Source of the DNA: Bacteroidales bacterium UBA1195
GTDB taxonomy: Bacteria > Bacteroidota > Bacteroidia > Bacteroidales > WCHB1-69
Direction of reading: 5' to 3'
Length of the DNA: 30,142 bases
Assembly (NCBI GenBank): GCA_002309855.1
Contig: DBYD01000051.1
Location: forward strand, 1 to 30,142
Shown: in pieces, positions 8,927-17,996 of the stretch
How positions within the stretch are numbered: position 1 is the first letter of the stretch
Layout: every line of letters starts with the position of its first letter
Position numbers and translations under genes: made by a program
Notes under the pieces: generated by a model
What the model was told of the DNA's origin: nothing
What the model saw: only the letters and a program-made list of their open reading frames with translations
Database searches by the model: none

Positions 8927-11900
8927 ATGCGGAGAATTAGTTTGTTTTGTATACTGTCAGCATTGCTGCTGATGTGTGTGGAGGTGGGGGCACAAACACG
9001 CACTGTAAAGAAATTTTCACCCAATACGGACAGTACGGTAGTGGAAATGACCGCTTTTCTGACGGCGGTCAGCAAGTCGTACAACAAGGATGCGGACACG
9101 CTTGTGCAGTTTTTCTCGGAACATTGGCCGGAATGGTCCTCCGCACAGCAGGTCTCTTTCCTGCAGCTGGCCAACCAGATGCTGCAGAAGCGGTTGAAGC
9201 CGTTCCCACATTTCAAGGCATTTATCCATACCTACAATTCATTTGTCGGATCCATGCCCAACAAAACGCAGGAAAAGGGCTTCTGCCAGTCAATGAGCGT
9301 GCTGATCGGCCGTTCCGCCAACCAGTTTGAGGATATGATGGTACGGTATGAGAAAATAATCACGGAAAAGGAAATCAATTCTTTCACCTCCAGTGTGCAT
9401 TGGTATGCCCGCAACAGCATGAATTTCCAGTTCGTGTGTGACAGTACGCCCAAGGTGGTGTTCCCATATCTGGACCTGGTCGGAACCAATGGGAAGGACA
9501 GTGTGGTGATACATCAGACCAGCGGAAGCTATGATCCCATCAATCAGAAGTTTTATGGGAAGGACGGTGTCGTGGACTGGATTCGTGCCGGACTTGCCCC
9601 CAACGAGATTTATGTTGAAATCAAGCAGTATGCCATCACCTTGAAGGCGCCTAACATATCGATTGAAAATGTGCTCTACTATGATTTCCGCTATTTTGCC
9701 AAGCCGCAGTTGGGCAGGTTGGAGGACAAGGCTGTCAACACGCAGCTGACGGAGGAGGGTGCCACCTATCCGCGTTTCACCTCCTATGACAGGGATATCC
9801 TGATCCATGGACTGTATGAGGATGTGGACTACCGGGGTGGAGTCTTTGTGCGCGGCAACCGTTTTCTTGGGCAGGGCACGCCCGACCACATGGCGCGGCT
9901 GGTGTTCTATCGTGAGGGAAAGCCTGCCCTTATAGGCCGTTCCACATCTTTTCTGTTGAAGAAGGAGCACATCGAATCATCCCTCTGTGCGGTTTCGCTG
10001 TTTGTGGCTGAGGATTCCATCTACCATTCCGCCATACAGTTGCGGTATAATGTGCCAAAGAAGGACTTGTGGCTGATCCGTGGCAAGGACGGTTCGCAAC
10101 GAATGCCTTTTTTCAACACCTACCATCAGTTGGAGATGTATGAGGAGGCGATTCATTGGGACATGAACACGGCAGCCATAGATTTCACATCCATTCCGGG
10201 AAATGTCGAGTCGAAGGAGGCTGTGTTCGAATCGGCCAATTTTTTCGAGGAGGGACGGACTGACAAGTACCGTGGCATGTCTGAGATCAATCCCATGTAC
10301 ACGCTTTATGAGTTTTTCCGGAAAAATCATGTGAAACGGGGAAGCCTGAACGACATTGTGGATTACTTCCATTATTCAAAGGATGATGTCCGCAGTCTGC
10401 TTTTCCGGTTGGCTGAAGGCGGTTTTGTGGAGTACAACATGCTGACCGATACTATTATCTACAAGCAAAAATTGGGTAATTACCTGTTGAATGAGACGAA
10501 GAAAAAGGATTATGACATACTACAGTTCCGTTCACAGGTGGCTGGTGGCAAATCGAATGCCACCCTTAGTCTTCTCAATAATGACCTGAACATTTTCGGA
10601 TTGGACATGATCATCATCAGTGACACACAGATTGTGACCGTTTTTCCGACCGGAAAGCGGATAACCATGCAGAAAAACCGCGATTTCACCTTTCATGGCA
10701 AGGTGGAGGCCGGACTGTTTGATTTTTGGGTCACCAACTGCAAATTTTCCTATGAGCATTTCAATTTTGACTTTGTTGTGATAGACTCTATGGTGTTTTA
10801 TGTGGAAGACAAATCGTTGAGCCCAAATATGCGTGGGGAATATCCGCTTAAACGGGTCCGTTCCTATGTGGAGGACATAAACGGGGTGCTTTATGTGGAT
10901 GAGCCCAACAACAAGTCCAGCACATTGCCCATGCCCAAGTATCCCTATTTTGAAAGCCGCCAGCCGGGCAAGGTCTATTATGACCACGATTATGTCTACA
11001 ACAAGGTGTATGACCGCAACCGTTTCTATTTTGCTGTGGAGCCGTTCACCATCACCCATCTGGATGACTACAACACCGATTCGCTGCTGTTCAACGGCTA
11101 TCTTTATTCGGACGGCATTTTTCCGGAGCTGCACAAGCCGTTGAAGGTGCGTCCCGATTTTTCATTGGGCTTCATATACGAGACGGAGTCGGACGGGCTT
11201 CCTGCCTACAACGGGGTCGGCACATTCACCGGAAAAATAGATTTGAGCAACCAGGGGCTGCGCTGTACCGGCGGGGTGGATTTCCTCGTGTCGCACGGTG
11301 AGGGTAAGAACATGCTCTTCTTCCTTGATTCAATGCGTGCGGAATTCGACACCTACGAAGTGACAGCCCAGGGTGGCGGAACGGAATACCCGCCCATAAA
11401 GGCGAAAAAGGTGGATGCCTTGTGGCTGCCCTATCAGGATGAGATGCGGCTGGAGAACCGGAAGGCTCCCTTTGTGGCATTTAACGAGGCGACATTGGAC
11501 GGTTACATGACACTCTCCTCCAAGGGTGTGCGTGCAGGCGGCCTGATGAAGTACCGCAATGCGGAGATGGAAAGCGACGACTATCAGTATCTGCATCATG
11601 AACTTAAGAGCGACAATATGGCATTCCGTCTGCGTGATTCCCTGTCGGACGAATATTTCATCAAGACAACCAACCATACCGGCCACATCGATTTCAGCAA
11701 ACCGATAGGCCACTTCAAGTCCAATGACGGTGTGACGCGGGTCAACATGCCGATCAACCAGTTCTACACCTATTCCCAGGAGTTTGACTGGTTAGTCGGG
11801 GAAGACAAGATAGCCTTCAAATATGAGGATCCGTACAAGGATGTGGACATTCCGGCCACACCGGTCAAGGAGCTGTATGCCATGAAGTCGGAAGGGAACG

Positions 11901-13441
11901 AACTTGTGTCGATGAAAGGTTCGCAGGAGGGGCTGAAATTCACCACCACACGGGCCGTATATGATATGCGGAAGTATGAGATTGTTGCTGAGGGTGTGCG
12001 CTTTATCGAGGTGGCGGATGCCGCGCTGTTCCCGCACAAGGGGATAGTGAAGATTTTGAAGGATGCGCAGATTGTCCCGTTAGAGCAGGCTCGGATTCTT
12101 GCCAATACGGAGACTCAGTATCATGAGATATTCAATGTGACCGCGCATATCGCCTCGCGCAGCTGGTACAATGCCATCGGCAACTACAACTATGTGGATG
12201 AGGATGATGTGAAGCACGAGATTTATTTGGATTCCATCTGGGCGGCGCACAACGGTCTGACCCGCGGGCGCGGCCAAATTGCGCCGGAGGCCAACTTCAC
12301 CCTGAACCCCCATTTCGGATATCATGGCAAGGTGACGCTCTATGCCGAACGGGAGTTTTTGGAATTCAAGGGCGGTGTGCGTCCCATCCAGACCTGCGAC
12401 ACCGTACAGTATGCGGCCATCCGCTACAAGGGTGAGATTGACCCAAAGAATGTTGTCATCCCCATCGACTCCACAACCAAGGACATGCAGAACCGCCGCG
12501 TGGTGGCGGCCATCGCCTCCAACACCAAGACGGGCAGGGTCTTCACTGCGTTCGCACGGGCCAAGAACCCCATCAACAGTCCGGAATATGTCAATGCGCA
12601 GGGCCTGCTTGTATACAACAAGGAGGACAACCAGTTTGTGGTCGCATCCAAAGAACGGATTGAGGATGAGGCGGTAGGCGGCAACATCATGCGTCTGGAC
12701 GGCAACACTTGCGTATGTACGGGCGAGGGCATACTGAACCTTGGCACCAATTTCGGGCGGATGGAGTTCCTGCCGGTTGGGACGGTACAGCATTTCATGC
12801 AGCAGGATTCGGCAACCATCCGGTTAGCCGCTTCCCTGGACTTCTATTTCAATGACGAATGCATGAAGCTGCTCTCCAATACCGTTGCCAATGCCTCTCT
12901 GGAGCCTATAGACATTGTCGATAACAACAATTATCAGAATGCGCTGCTCACAATTTTGGGTCCGAACGAATTCCGCCGCCTTTATCCGGAGCTGGTGCAG
13001 GCCTCCAGTTTCAAACGTCTGCCACGACAGCTGGCGGTCAGCTTTGTCTTCGCCGATTTGAAATTTGACTGGAACCAGGCCACCAAGGCATTTGTGAGCC
13101 AGGGTGACATCGGCATCGCGGTCTGCGGTAAGAAGGAGGTGAACAAATATGTGCCGGGAATGATTGAAATTCAGAAGAAGAGCAACCGTACCATCCTCCA
13201 GATGTATTTTGAGATTGACGGCGAATGGTTCTTCTTCCGCTATTACGGCACCTCAATGGAGGGGCTCTCCTCCAACGCCGATTTCAACAAGGCCATCAAG
13301 AACACCGACCAGAAGCGGCGTGTGCTTTCCGCTGAGAAGGGCAAGTCGGCATACCAGTACAAGATTGCCTCGCTTGGTGTGAAAAAGAAGTTCCTGAACC
13401 AGCACGGTTGGGTTTCACCGCAGGCGGCAGAGGAGGAATAA
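8927..13441 (+). CDS. Giant secreted protein of unknown function, 1504 aa
   Basis: This 1504-aa protein starts with a signal peptide (about residues 3-23, cleavage probably after VGAQ). I recognise no catalytic domain. Residues about 25-230 are mainly helical. A winged-helix-like helical stretch is at about 450-510 (EFFRKNHV, RSLLFRLAEGGFVEY). Most of the rest (about 540-1250) looks like repeated beta-strand segments without transmembrane helices. It has no lipobox and no T9SS sorting domain at its C-terminus, which ends in Gln/Ala/Glu. Length and style match long conserved hypothetical proteins of Bacteroidota. The next gene starts three bases after its stop, so it probably shares a transcript with the M64 peptidase. 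Confidence 0.7.
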   Translation: MRRISLFCILSALLLMCVEVGAQTRTVKKFSPNTDSTVVEMTAFLTAVSKSYNKDADTLVQFFSEHWPEWSSAQQVSFLQLANQMLQKRLKPFPHFKAFIHTYNSFVGSMPNKTQEKGFCQSMSVLIGRSANQFEDMMVRYEKIITEKEINSFTSSVHWYARNSMNFQFVCDSTPKVVFPYLDLVGTNGKDSVVIHQTSGSYDPINQKFYGKDGVVDWIRAGLAPNEIYVEIKQYAITLKAPNISIENVLYYDFRYFAKPQLGRLEDKAVNTQLTEEGATYPRFTSYDRDILIHGLYEDVDYRGGVFVRGNRFLGQGTPDHMARLVFYREGKPALIGRSTSFLLKKEHIESSLCAVSLFVAEDSIYHSAIQLRYNVPKKDLWLIRGKDGSQRMPFFNTYHQLEMYEEAIHWDMNTAAIDFTSIPGNVESKEAVFESANFFEEGRTDKYRGMSEINPMYTLYEFFRKNHVKRGSLNDIVDYFHYSKDDVRSLLFRLAEGGFVEYNMLTDTIIYKQKLGNYLLNETKKKDYDILQFRSQVAGGKSNATLSLLNNDLNIFGLDMIIISDTQIVTVFPTGKRITMQKNRDFTFHGKVEAGLFDFWVTNCKFSYEHFNFDFVVIDSMVFYVEDKSLSPNMRGEYPLKRVRSYVEDINGVLYVDEPNNKSSTLPMPKYPYFESRQPGKVYYDHDYVYNKVYDRNRFYFAVEPFTITHLDDYNTDSLLFNGYLYSDGIFPELHKPLKVRPDFSLGFIYETESDGLPAYNGVGTFTGKIDLSNQGLRCTGGVDFLVSHGEGKNMLFFLDSMRAEFDTYEVTAQGGGTEYPPIKAKKVDALWLPYQDEMRLENRKAPFVAFNEATLDGYMTLSSKGVRAGGLMKYRNAEMESDDYQYLHHELKSDNMAFRLRDSLSDEYFIKTTNHTGHIDFSKPIGHFKSNDGVTRVNMPINQFYTYSQEFDWLVGEDKIAFKYEDPYKDVDIPATPVKELYAMKSEGNELVSMKGSQEGLKFTTTRAVYDMRKYEIVAEGVRFIEVADAALFPHKGIVKILKDAQIVPLEQARILANTETQYHEIFNVTAHIASRSWYNAIGNYNYVDEDDVKHEIYLDSIWAAHNGLTRGRGQIAPEANFTLNPHFGYHGKVTLYAEREFLEFKGGVRPIQTCDTVQYAAIRYKGEIDPKNVVIPIDSTTKDMQNRRVVAAIASNTKTGRVFTAFARAKNPINSPEYVNAQGLLVYNKEDNQFVVASKERIEDEAVGGNIMRLDGNTCVCTGEGILNLGTNFGRMEFLPVGTVQHFMQQDSATIRLAASLDFYFNDECMKLLSNTVANASLEPIDIVDNNNYQNALLTILGPNEFRRLYPELVQASSFKRLPRQLAVSFVFADLKFDWNQATKAFVSQGDIGIAVCGKKEVNKYVPGMIEIQKKSNRTILQMYFEIDGEWFFFRYYGTSMEGLSSNADFNKAIKNTDQKRRVLSAEKGKSAYQYKIASLGVKKKFLNQHGWVSPQAAEEE

Positions 13442-13444
13442 AAA

Positions 13445-14737
13445 ATGTTGAAGTGTATGAAACGATTGATTTTAGCCATACTGTGCATTCTGCCGCTTGT
13501 TCCGGCTCAGGCGCAGTTCGAACGTTATTTCAAACCGCAGACACTCTGTATCCGGTACCTGCACAGCGGTGACTTTAACCGGCAGAGCTACCGGCTGGAA
13601 TCGTTTGTCTCACATTGGGGAGTATGGGCGGGGCCGACCCAGCATCTGACCGATTCCTTCTCCTACGGCAGGCAGAAGGTGGAGGTTCGTGACGCCGCCA
13701 CGGACAGTCTGCTCTATTCCTGTTCCTTCAACAGCCTGTTTGACGAATACCGGACCACAGAAAAGGGTAGGGCCGGAAAACGGAAAAGTTTCAGGGAATG
13801 TGTGCGGATACCGAGGCCCATAGTTCCGGTTAAAATCTGCTTCTATTCCAGAAACGCGCAGTTTGAGTATGAAAAGCAGTGGGAGGTGCAGTTCGAACCG
13901 GGTAGGACAAAGGTTAAGAATGAGTTGATAATAAAAGGGAGAATTATGGCATTGCATGTGGTGGCGGAACCGGCCAAAGCATACGACATCCTGCTGGTTC
14001 CTGAGGGCTATGCAGTTTCGGACAGCGCCAAATGGCGCAAGGATGCCGAACGCTGTGCAGAGGCCATCCTGAACTGCTCGCCCTTCAAGGAAAACGCCTA
14101 TCGCATAAACATCCGTGCGTTGTACGCTTATTCCAAAGAGTCGGGCGTTTCAAGGGATGGTGCCGGCAAGCGCAGGAAAAAGACACGTTTGGGCGCCTCC
14201 TTCTACACCTTGGGAACGGAACGCTATCTGATGGTGGAGGATATGTGGCGGCTGGACAAGGTCTGCAGTGAAACCCCGTGCGACCATGCCCTTGTGATTT
14301 GCAATACAAAGAAGTATGGTGGAGGCGGCATCTATAACTTCCATTCCACCGTCACGGACAACCGTTATTTCAACTATGTTTGTGTGCATGAGCTCGGACA
14401 CGGCATTGCCGGTCTGGCCGACGAATACTACACTTCGGATGTTGCGGTGCAGGATTATTATCCGCAAGGTACGGAACCGCCCGCACCGAACATCACCAGC
14501 TTAGTGAATTTTGACGCCAAATGGAGGGATATGCTAGATCCGGAGGTGCCGGTGCCGACCCCTGCTGAAAAACAGTATGAGGATGATCTGGGCGTTTTTG
14601 AAGGTGCCGGCTACTGCGCCAAGGGACTTTACCGTCCGCGCAAAAGCTGCACCATGAAGGATATCAGATACGATTATTTCTGCCCCGTATGCCAACGGGC
14701 CTTCCAGCGCATGTTTGACCATTGTTGTGACAAGTAA
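13445..14737 (+). CDS. Secreted M64-family (IgA peptidase-like) metallopeptidase
   Basis: This 430-aa protein has a signal peptide (about residues 5-23, ending PAQAQ). An N-terminal beta-rich M64_N-like domain (about 24-165) precedes the peptidase domain. The zinc site is H315-E316-x-x-H319 in VHELGHGIAGLADEYY, the signature of peptidase family M64, whose founding member cleaves immunoglobulin A. A role against IgA is only inferred from that family; many members have no known substrate. AGGAGG at 13431-13436 stands eight bases before ATG 13445, supporting that start over the in-frame ATG at 13457. Cys-rich C-terminus (CxxC near residue 420) may form disulfides. Confidence 0.88.
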   Translation: MLKCMKRLILAILCILPLVPAQAQFERYFKPQTLCIRYLHSGDFNRQSYRLESFVSHWGVWAGPTQHLTDSFSYGRQKVEVRDAATDSLLYSCSFNSLFDEYRTTEKGRAGKRKSFRECVRIPRPIVPVKICFYSRNAQFEYEKQWEVQFEPGRTKVKNELIIKGRIMALHVVAEPAKAYDILLVPEGYAVSDSAKWRKDAERCAEAILNCSPFKENAYRINIRALYAYSKESGVSRDGAGKRRKKTRLGASFYTLGTERYLMVEDMWRLDKVCSETPCDHALVICNTKKYGGGGIYNFHSTVTDNRYFNYVCVHELGHGIAGLADEYYTSDVAVQDYYPQGTEPPAPNITSLVNFDAKWRDMLDPEVPVPTPAEKQYEDDLGVFEGAGYCAKGLYRPRKSCTMKDIRYDYFCPVCQRAFQRMFDHCCDK

Positions 14738-14754
14738 CCATAAAACCATCTGTT

Positions 14755-15534
14755 ATGTCAGGAATTTTATATAACGATATTGTTTTCGGTCCGATCCACA
14801 GCCGCAGATTGGGCTGTTCTTTGGGTATCAATCTGCTGCCTAAGACCGTAAAACTCTGTACATTCAACTGTATCTATTGCGAGTGCGGCTGGGCAAAAAC
14901 CAGTGAGGTGGACTACTCCCTGCTGCACAAGGCGGCGGATATGCTGCCTGTCATTGAGGACTATATGAAGCAGCTTAAGGAGAAGGGGACCATACCGGAC
15001 AGCATCACCTATTCCGGCAACGGGGAACCCACGCTGCATCCGGAGTTCGGAGCCGTGACCGACGGGCTCATGCGGCTTAGGGACAAATATTTCCCCAAGG
15101 CTATAATCTCATGCCTCTCCAATTCCACCCAGCTGCACCGTCCTGATGTGGTGTCCGCCCTCCGCAAAATTGAGAACCCGATGCTGAAGCTGGATGCCGG
15201 GACCCAGGAGATGTTCAAACGCATCAACCAGCCGTTTGTGGATCTGGATATTGAGACTGTAACACGGCAGCTTGAACAGTTCGATGGCAAATTGACAATC
15301 CAGACCCTGTTTCTGCGCGGCACGACAGATGAAGGCGCTACTGTCGATAACACCACGGAGGCGGAGGTCTCAGCCTGGATTGAACGCATCCGTCGTATCC
15401 GCCCGCATACTGTAATGCTCTATCCGATCGACCGCGAGACCCCTGCACGCAAGCTTGTGAAGGTTGGTCCCGATGTGCTGGAGCCGATTGCCGAAAAGGT
15501 CCGTGCCTTGGGCATCACCGCCAAAATATACTGA
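14755..15534 (+). CDS. Radical SAM protein, COG0731-type (wyosine-enzyme-like)
   Basis: This 259-aa protein has the radical SAM cluster motif CTFNCIYC (C35, C39, C42), and a GNGEPT segment near residue 84 matches the GGE-like SAM-binding motif. The start FGPIHSRRLG is characteristic of the COG0731 group, which includes relatives of the archaeal wyosine enzyme Taw1. There is no SPASM or other accessory domain, and its substrate is unknown. It is soluble, hence cytoplasmic. The retropepsin-like gene starts one base after its stop, so the two are cotranscribed. Confidence 0.85.
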   Translation: MSGILYNDIVFGPIHSRRLGCSLGINLLPKTVKLCTFNCIYCECGWAKTSEVDYSLLHKAADMLPVIEDYMKQLKEKGTIPDSITYSGNGEPTLHPEFGAVTDGLMRLRDKYFPKAIISCLSNSTQLHRPDVVSALRKIENPMLKLDAGTQEMFKRINQPFVDLDIETVTRQLEQFDGKLTIQTLFLRGTTDEGATVDNTTEAEVSAWIERIRRIRPHTVMLYPIDRETPARKLVKVGPDVLEPIAEKVRALGITAKIY

Positions 15535-15535
15535 T

Positions 15536-15997
15536 ATGACGGAGGTGACGGTGCCGTTCCAGCTGGTGACGTTGGAGAACGATGAAAACCGTATGCCTTT
15601 GGTTAAGGCGGAACTGAACGGGATTCCGGTATCGCTTGTGGTGGATACGGGCGCATCGCACACCTGTATCGACAGGTCTGCCTTCAAGCATTGCACAGCC
15701 TCCCGTCCGGACACTCCAGTCCGTCTCCGCCGCAGCGTGGAGGAGGGGATGTCGGACACTGTTATGGGACTTGGCGGACGTCGTCTTTCCCATTCGTTTG
15801 ACACAATTGATGTTTTGCGTTTTGGCGAATTGGAAGTCAGGTCATACCGTGTGGTTCTTGTCAGGCTTGCCAACATCAACAGGATGTTGCGCCTTATAGG
15901 TAAGGATCCGATTGACGGGCTGTTGGGTTGTGATTTGTTGTCACAGTACAATGTCCGTATGGATTTCGGAACAATGACAATGATCTTTTGCCGGTAA
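15536..15997 (+). CDS. Small retropepsin-like aspartic protease
   Basis: This 153-aa protein carries the aspartic protease signature LVVDTGASHTCID with catalytic D37-T38-G39, and a second conserved hydrophobic-Gly element DGLLGCDLL (about residues 128-136). It is a single lobe, so by analogy with retropepsins it should dimerise to form an active site. No signal peptide or membrane segment is seen, so it appears cytoplasmic. ATG 15536 is chosen because earlier in-frame starts lie inside the radical SAM gene in the wrong frame. It follows that gene by one base. Confidence 0.75.
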   Translation: MTEVTVPFQLVTLENDENRMPLVKAELNGIPVSLVVDTGASHTCIDRSAFKHCTASRPDTPVRLRRSVEEGMSDTVMGLGGRRLSHSFDTIDVLRFGELEVRSYRVVLVRLANINRMLRLIGKDPIDGLLGCDLLSQYNVRMDFGTMTMIFCR

Positions 15998-16159
15998 CAG
16001 ATGCGAAGGCGTTAGTGGGCCGGAAGTAGTTTTTTTTTTTTAACAGCGTGTCTATAGCCGGAAGGCTGAATCCAATCCCACGTGATGAGTGTAAGTATGT
16101 AGGGATGCAGGTTGTAGTTGTCGGGAGGACTCGTCGGATCCTTCCGGCCGGGACACGTA
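15998..16159. other. Intergenic region between convergent genes with imperfect inverted repeat
   Basis: This 162-base gap separates the retropepsin-like gene (+) from the membrane protein gene (-). It holds a T-tract of about 12 (16030-16041) that could end rightward transcripts, though I see no solid stem just before it. GTGTC...GCCGGAAGG (16048-16065) is the imperfect reverse complement of 16140-16156, with about 74 bases between. This may be a structured 3' end shared by both transcripts. Confidence 0.4.
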
Positions 16160-17989
16160 TCAGGGTTTGTTGCCTTTGGGTAGTGGGTTCTTTCTCAGCA
16201 TCTGATGGCCGTAAAATAGCAGAATCAGCAGTAAGTAGGAAACCATTGCATAGAGCAATGGAATGTAAATGCTGTTGTAAGTTGCAATGTAATTGAAGGG
16301 TTTCGTCCTTGTGCCGGGTGCGTGTGAGTGGTAATCCGCTATCCATTCAGCAACATCCTTTTCCATTCCCGACATTTTTCCCCTTTTTAGGCATTCCTTT
16401 TCAAATTCCGGGTCAAAGAGATAAGGATAACCGTCATCATTCAGGCGATATTGGGTGGGGTGGCCGATAAACAGCATTCCGTCAAACAGCTCCAGCATGG
16501 TCTTCTTTCCCCACAAACTGGGAGCGAGGTTTTTTTGCAGATGCTTGTTTTCCAGGATACTGCCTTTGATAGGCACCGCGAAACACTCTCCCACCTCTTG
16601 AGCTGCCGAATACCATAGAGCCTCCTTGTAAAAGGCGGAAACTTTTCCGTTCCAATAGTAGGTTGCGGAGGGAATGCAGCAGACACCCACATGTTGCGGA
16701 TACTTTGCGTCCACATAGTCAATGGTGTTTTTGTGGCGTGGCAGGGTGTTCCGGAAACAATGGATGTCGTTGAAAATGGCTAACATCTTCTTTTTTGCAG
16801 GATTTTGGGACATTTGTTCCTGGTAAAACCCGATAACATTGGTTCCCATGACACTGTCTCTTGTGTCCAGCAAATCATAAAGTGCCATCTGGTCGGTGTC
16901 AATCCGGTTCCATACGTTTTCCGCGTCACAGGCGCAGATGCGGATCTGATGCAGGCTGTCATGACTCCGGTTGAACAGGTTTGTCCGGATAAATAGGTCA
17001 AACAGGCTCCTTTCAGTCCAAGTTGGCCATACGCTGCATTCGCGGATGATATGGGCCGCTGCCATTTCCCTTGCAACATCCGATGTGTATTCCTGGTGCA
17101 GGAAACTGTCAATGGCCTGCTGCATGTCATGGTTTGCAGTTTCAATACAAACAATGCCGATTTTTTCCGAAAACTGTTCGCTGAGGATGAAGTGGGTTAG
17201 AAAATCCCATTGCAGACATTCCGGATGTTCCCTTTCCACCAAAAAGACAATATTGTATCTGTCAAACAGGTGCATCAGATATTTTTCCGGCGGCTGCTGG
17301 CAGGCACGGAAAGAGCGGACGTGCCGTTGCTTTTCCAGCCAGGGTATCGGCGGGTAAACAGGCATGGCGTTGTATGCCTTGAATCCATGTTCCTTTTGGA
17401 TGGCGTGCTGCCGGACAGGTTCGTAAACCATCAGGAAAAGTAGCAGGGCCAATGGAACGAAGTAGGCCATTTTGCGGATTCCTTGCTCTGTCATGACTAT
17501 TTCTGTGCCGCAGATCAGTTCGCAAAGGCTTTTTTTAGTCATGGACAAACAGACCGTTTCGGCAATAAGCAGCAGGAAGAACCATCCCATCGAACAGATG
17601 AGGCGGGCGTTCTCCTCTCCAATGAGGAAAAGTTGAAGGCAATACTGCTCGTTTAGCGTATGTAATAGCAGCCAGTCCCATAGCCGTGTGGCCATGGAGC
17701 GGTAGAAAAGGGAGCAAAGCATCGGTGCGACAGAGATAAAACCTATTTTTAAAATGGTGTACCGCCAGCGTCTCTCTTGGGGAGCGAGGTGGAACAGGTA
17801 TTGGAACAGGCTTCGCCCGTGCAGCAGGTGGCCTGTCAGGAAATATCCGCCCACACAAAACTGGGTGAATGTGAGATTGCTCCATTCAAATGGTGGTGGG
17901 AACAGGGCCATCAATGCATAGGCACACAGATGGGCGGCCGACAAGTCGGCCAAAAACGCGATGCTTCGTTTGAACAGGCTTGCCTTCAT
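16160..17989 (-). CDS. RiPP-locus membrane protein: RDD-like segments plus Ere/Tiki-like domain
   Basis: This 609-aa protein starts with an RDD-like membrane region (about 1-195; FKRSIAFLAD, GRSLFQYLFHL and a later KKSLCELICGTEIV). A further membrane helix is at about 175-190, a large soluble domain at about 225-565, and a final helix at about 574-594. In the soluble domain, FLVEREHPE (H255), CIETANHD (E283), TRDSVMGTNV (R378), FNDIH (H410) and FDGMLFIG (503-509) follow the order of motifs in erythromycin-esterase-like/Tiki-fold proteins. That match is by eye and remote. ATG 17989 lies seven bases after the maturase stop. An upstream TTG or other start inside the maturase gene is possible but unlikely. 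It may process, sense or give immunity to the peptide; this is inference. Confidence 0.65.
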   Translation of the reverse strand: MKASLFKRSIAFLADLSAAHLCAYALMALFPPPFEWSNLTFTQFCVGGYFLTGHLLHGRSLFQYLFHLAPQERRWRYTILKIGFISVAPMLCSLFYRSMATRLWDWLLLHTLNEQYCLQLFLIGEENARLICSMGWFFLLLIAETVCLSMTKKSLCELICGTEIVMTEQGIRKMAYFVPLALLLFLMVYEPVRQHAIQKEHGFKAYNAMPVYPPIPWLEKQRHVRSFRACQQPPEKYLMHLFDRYNIVFLVEREHPECLQWDFLTHFILSEQFSEKIGIVCIETANHDMQQAIDSFLHQEYTSDVAREMAAAHIIRECSVWPTWTERSLFDLFIRTNLFNRSHDSLHQIRICACDAENVWNRIDTDQMALYDLLDTRDSVMGTNVIGFYQEQMSQNPAKKKMLAIFNDIHCFRNTLPRHKNTIDYVDAKYPQHVGVCCIPSATYYWNGKVSAFYKEALWYSAAQEVGECFAVPIKGSILENKHLQKNLAPSLWGKKTMLELFDGMLFIGHPTQYRLNDDGYPYLFDPEFEKECLKRGKMSGMEKDVAEWIADYHSHAPGTRTKPFNYIATYNSIYIPLLYAMVSYLLLILLFYGHQMLRKNPLPKGNKP

Positions 17990-17996
17990 GGGAGCA

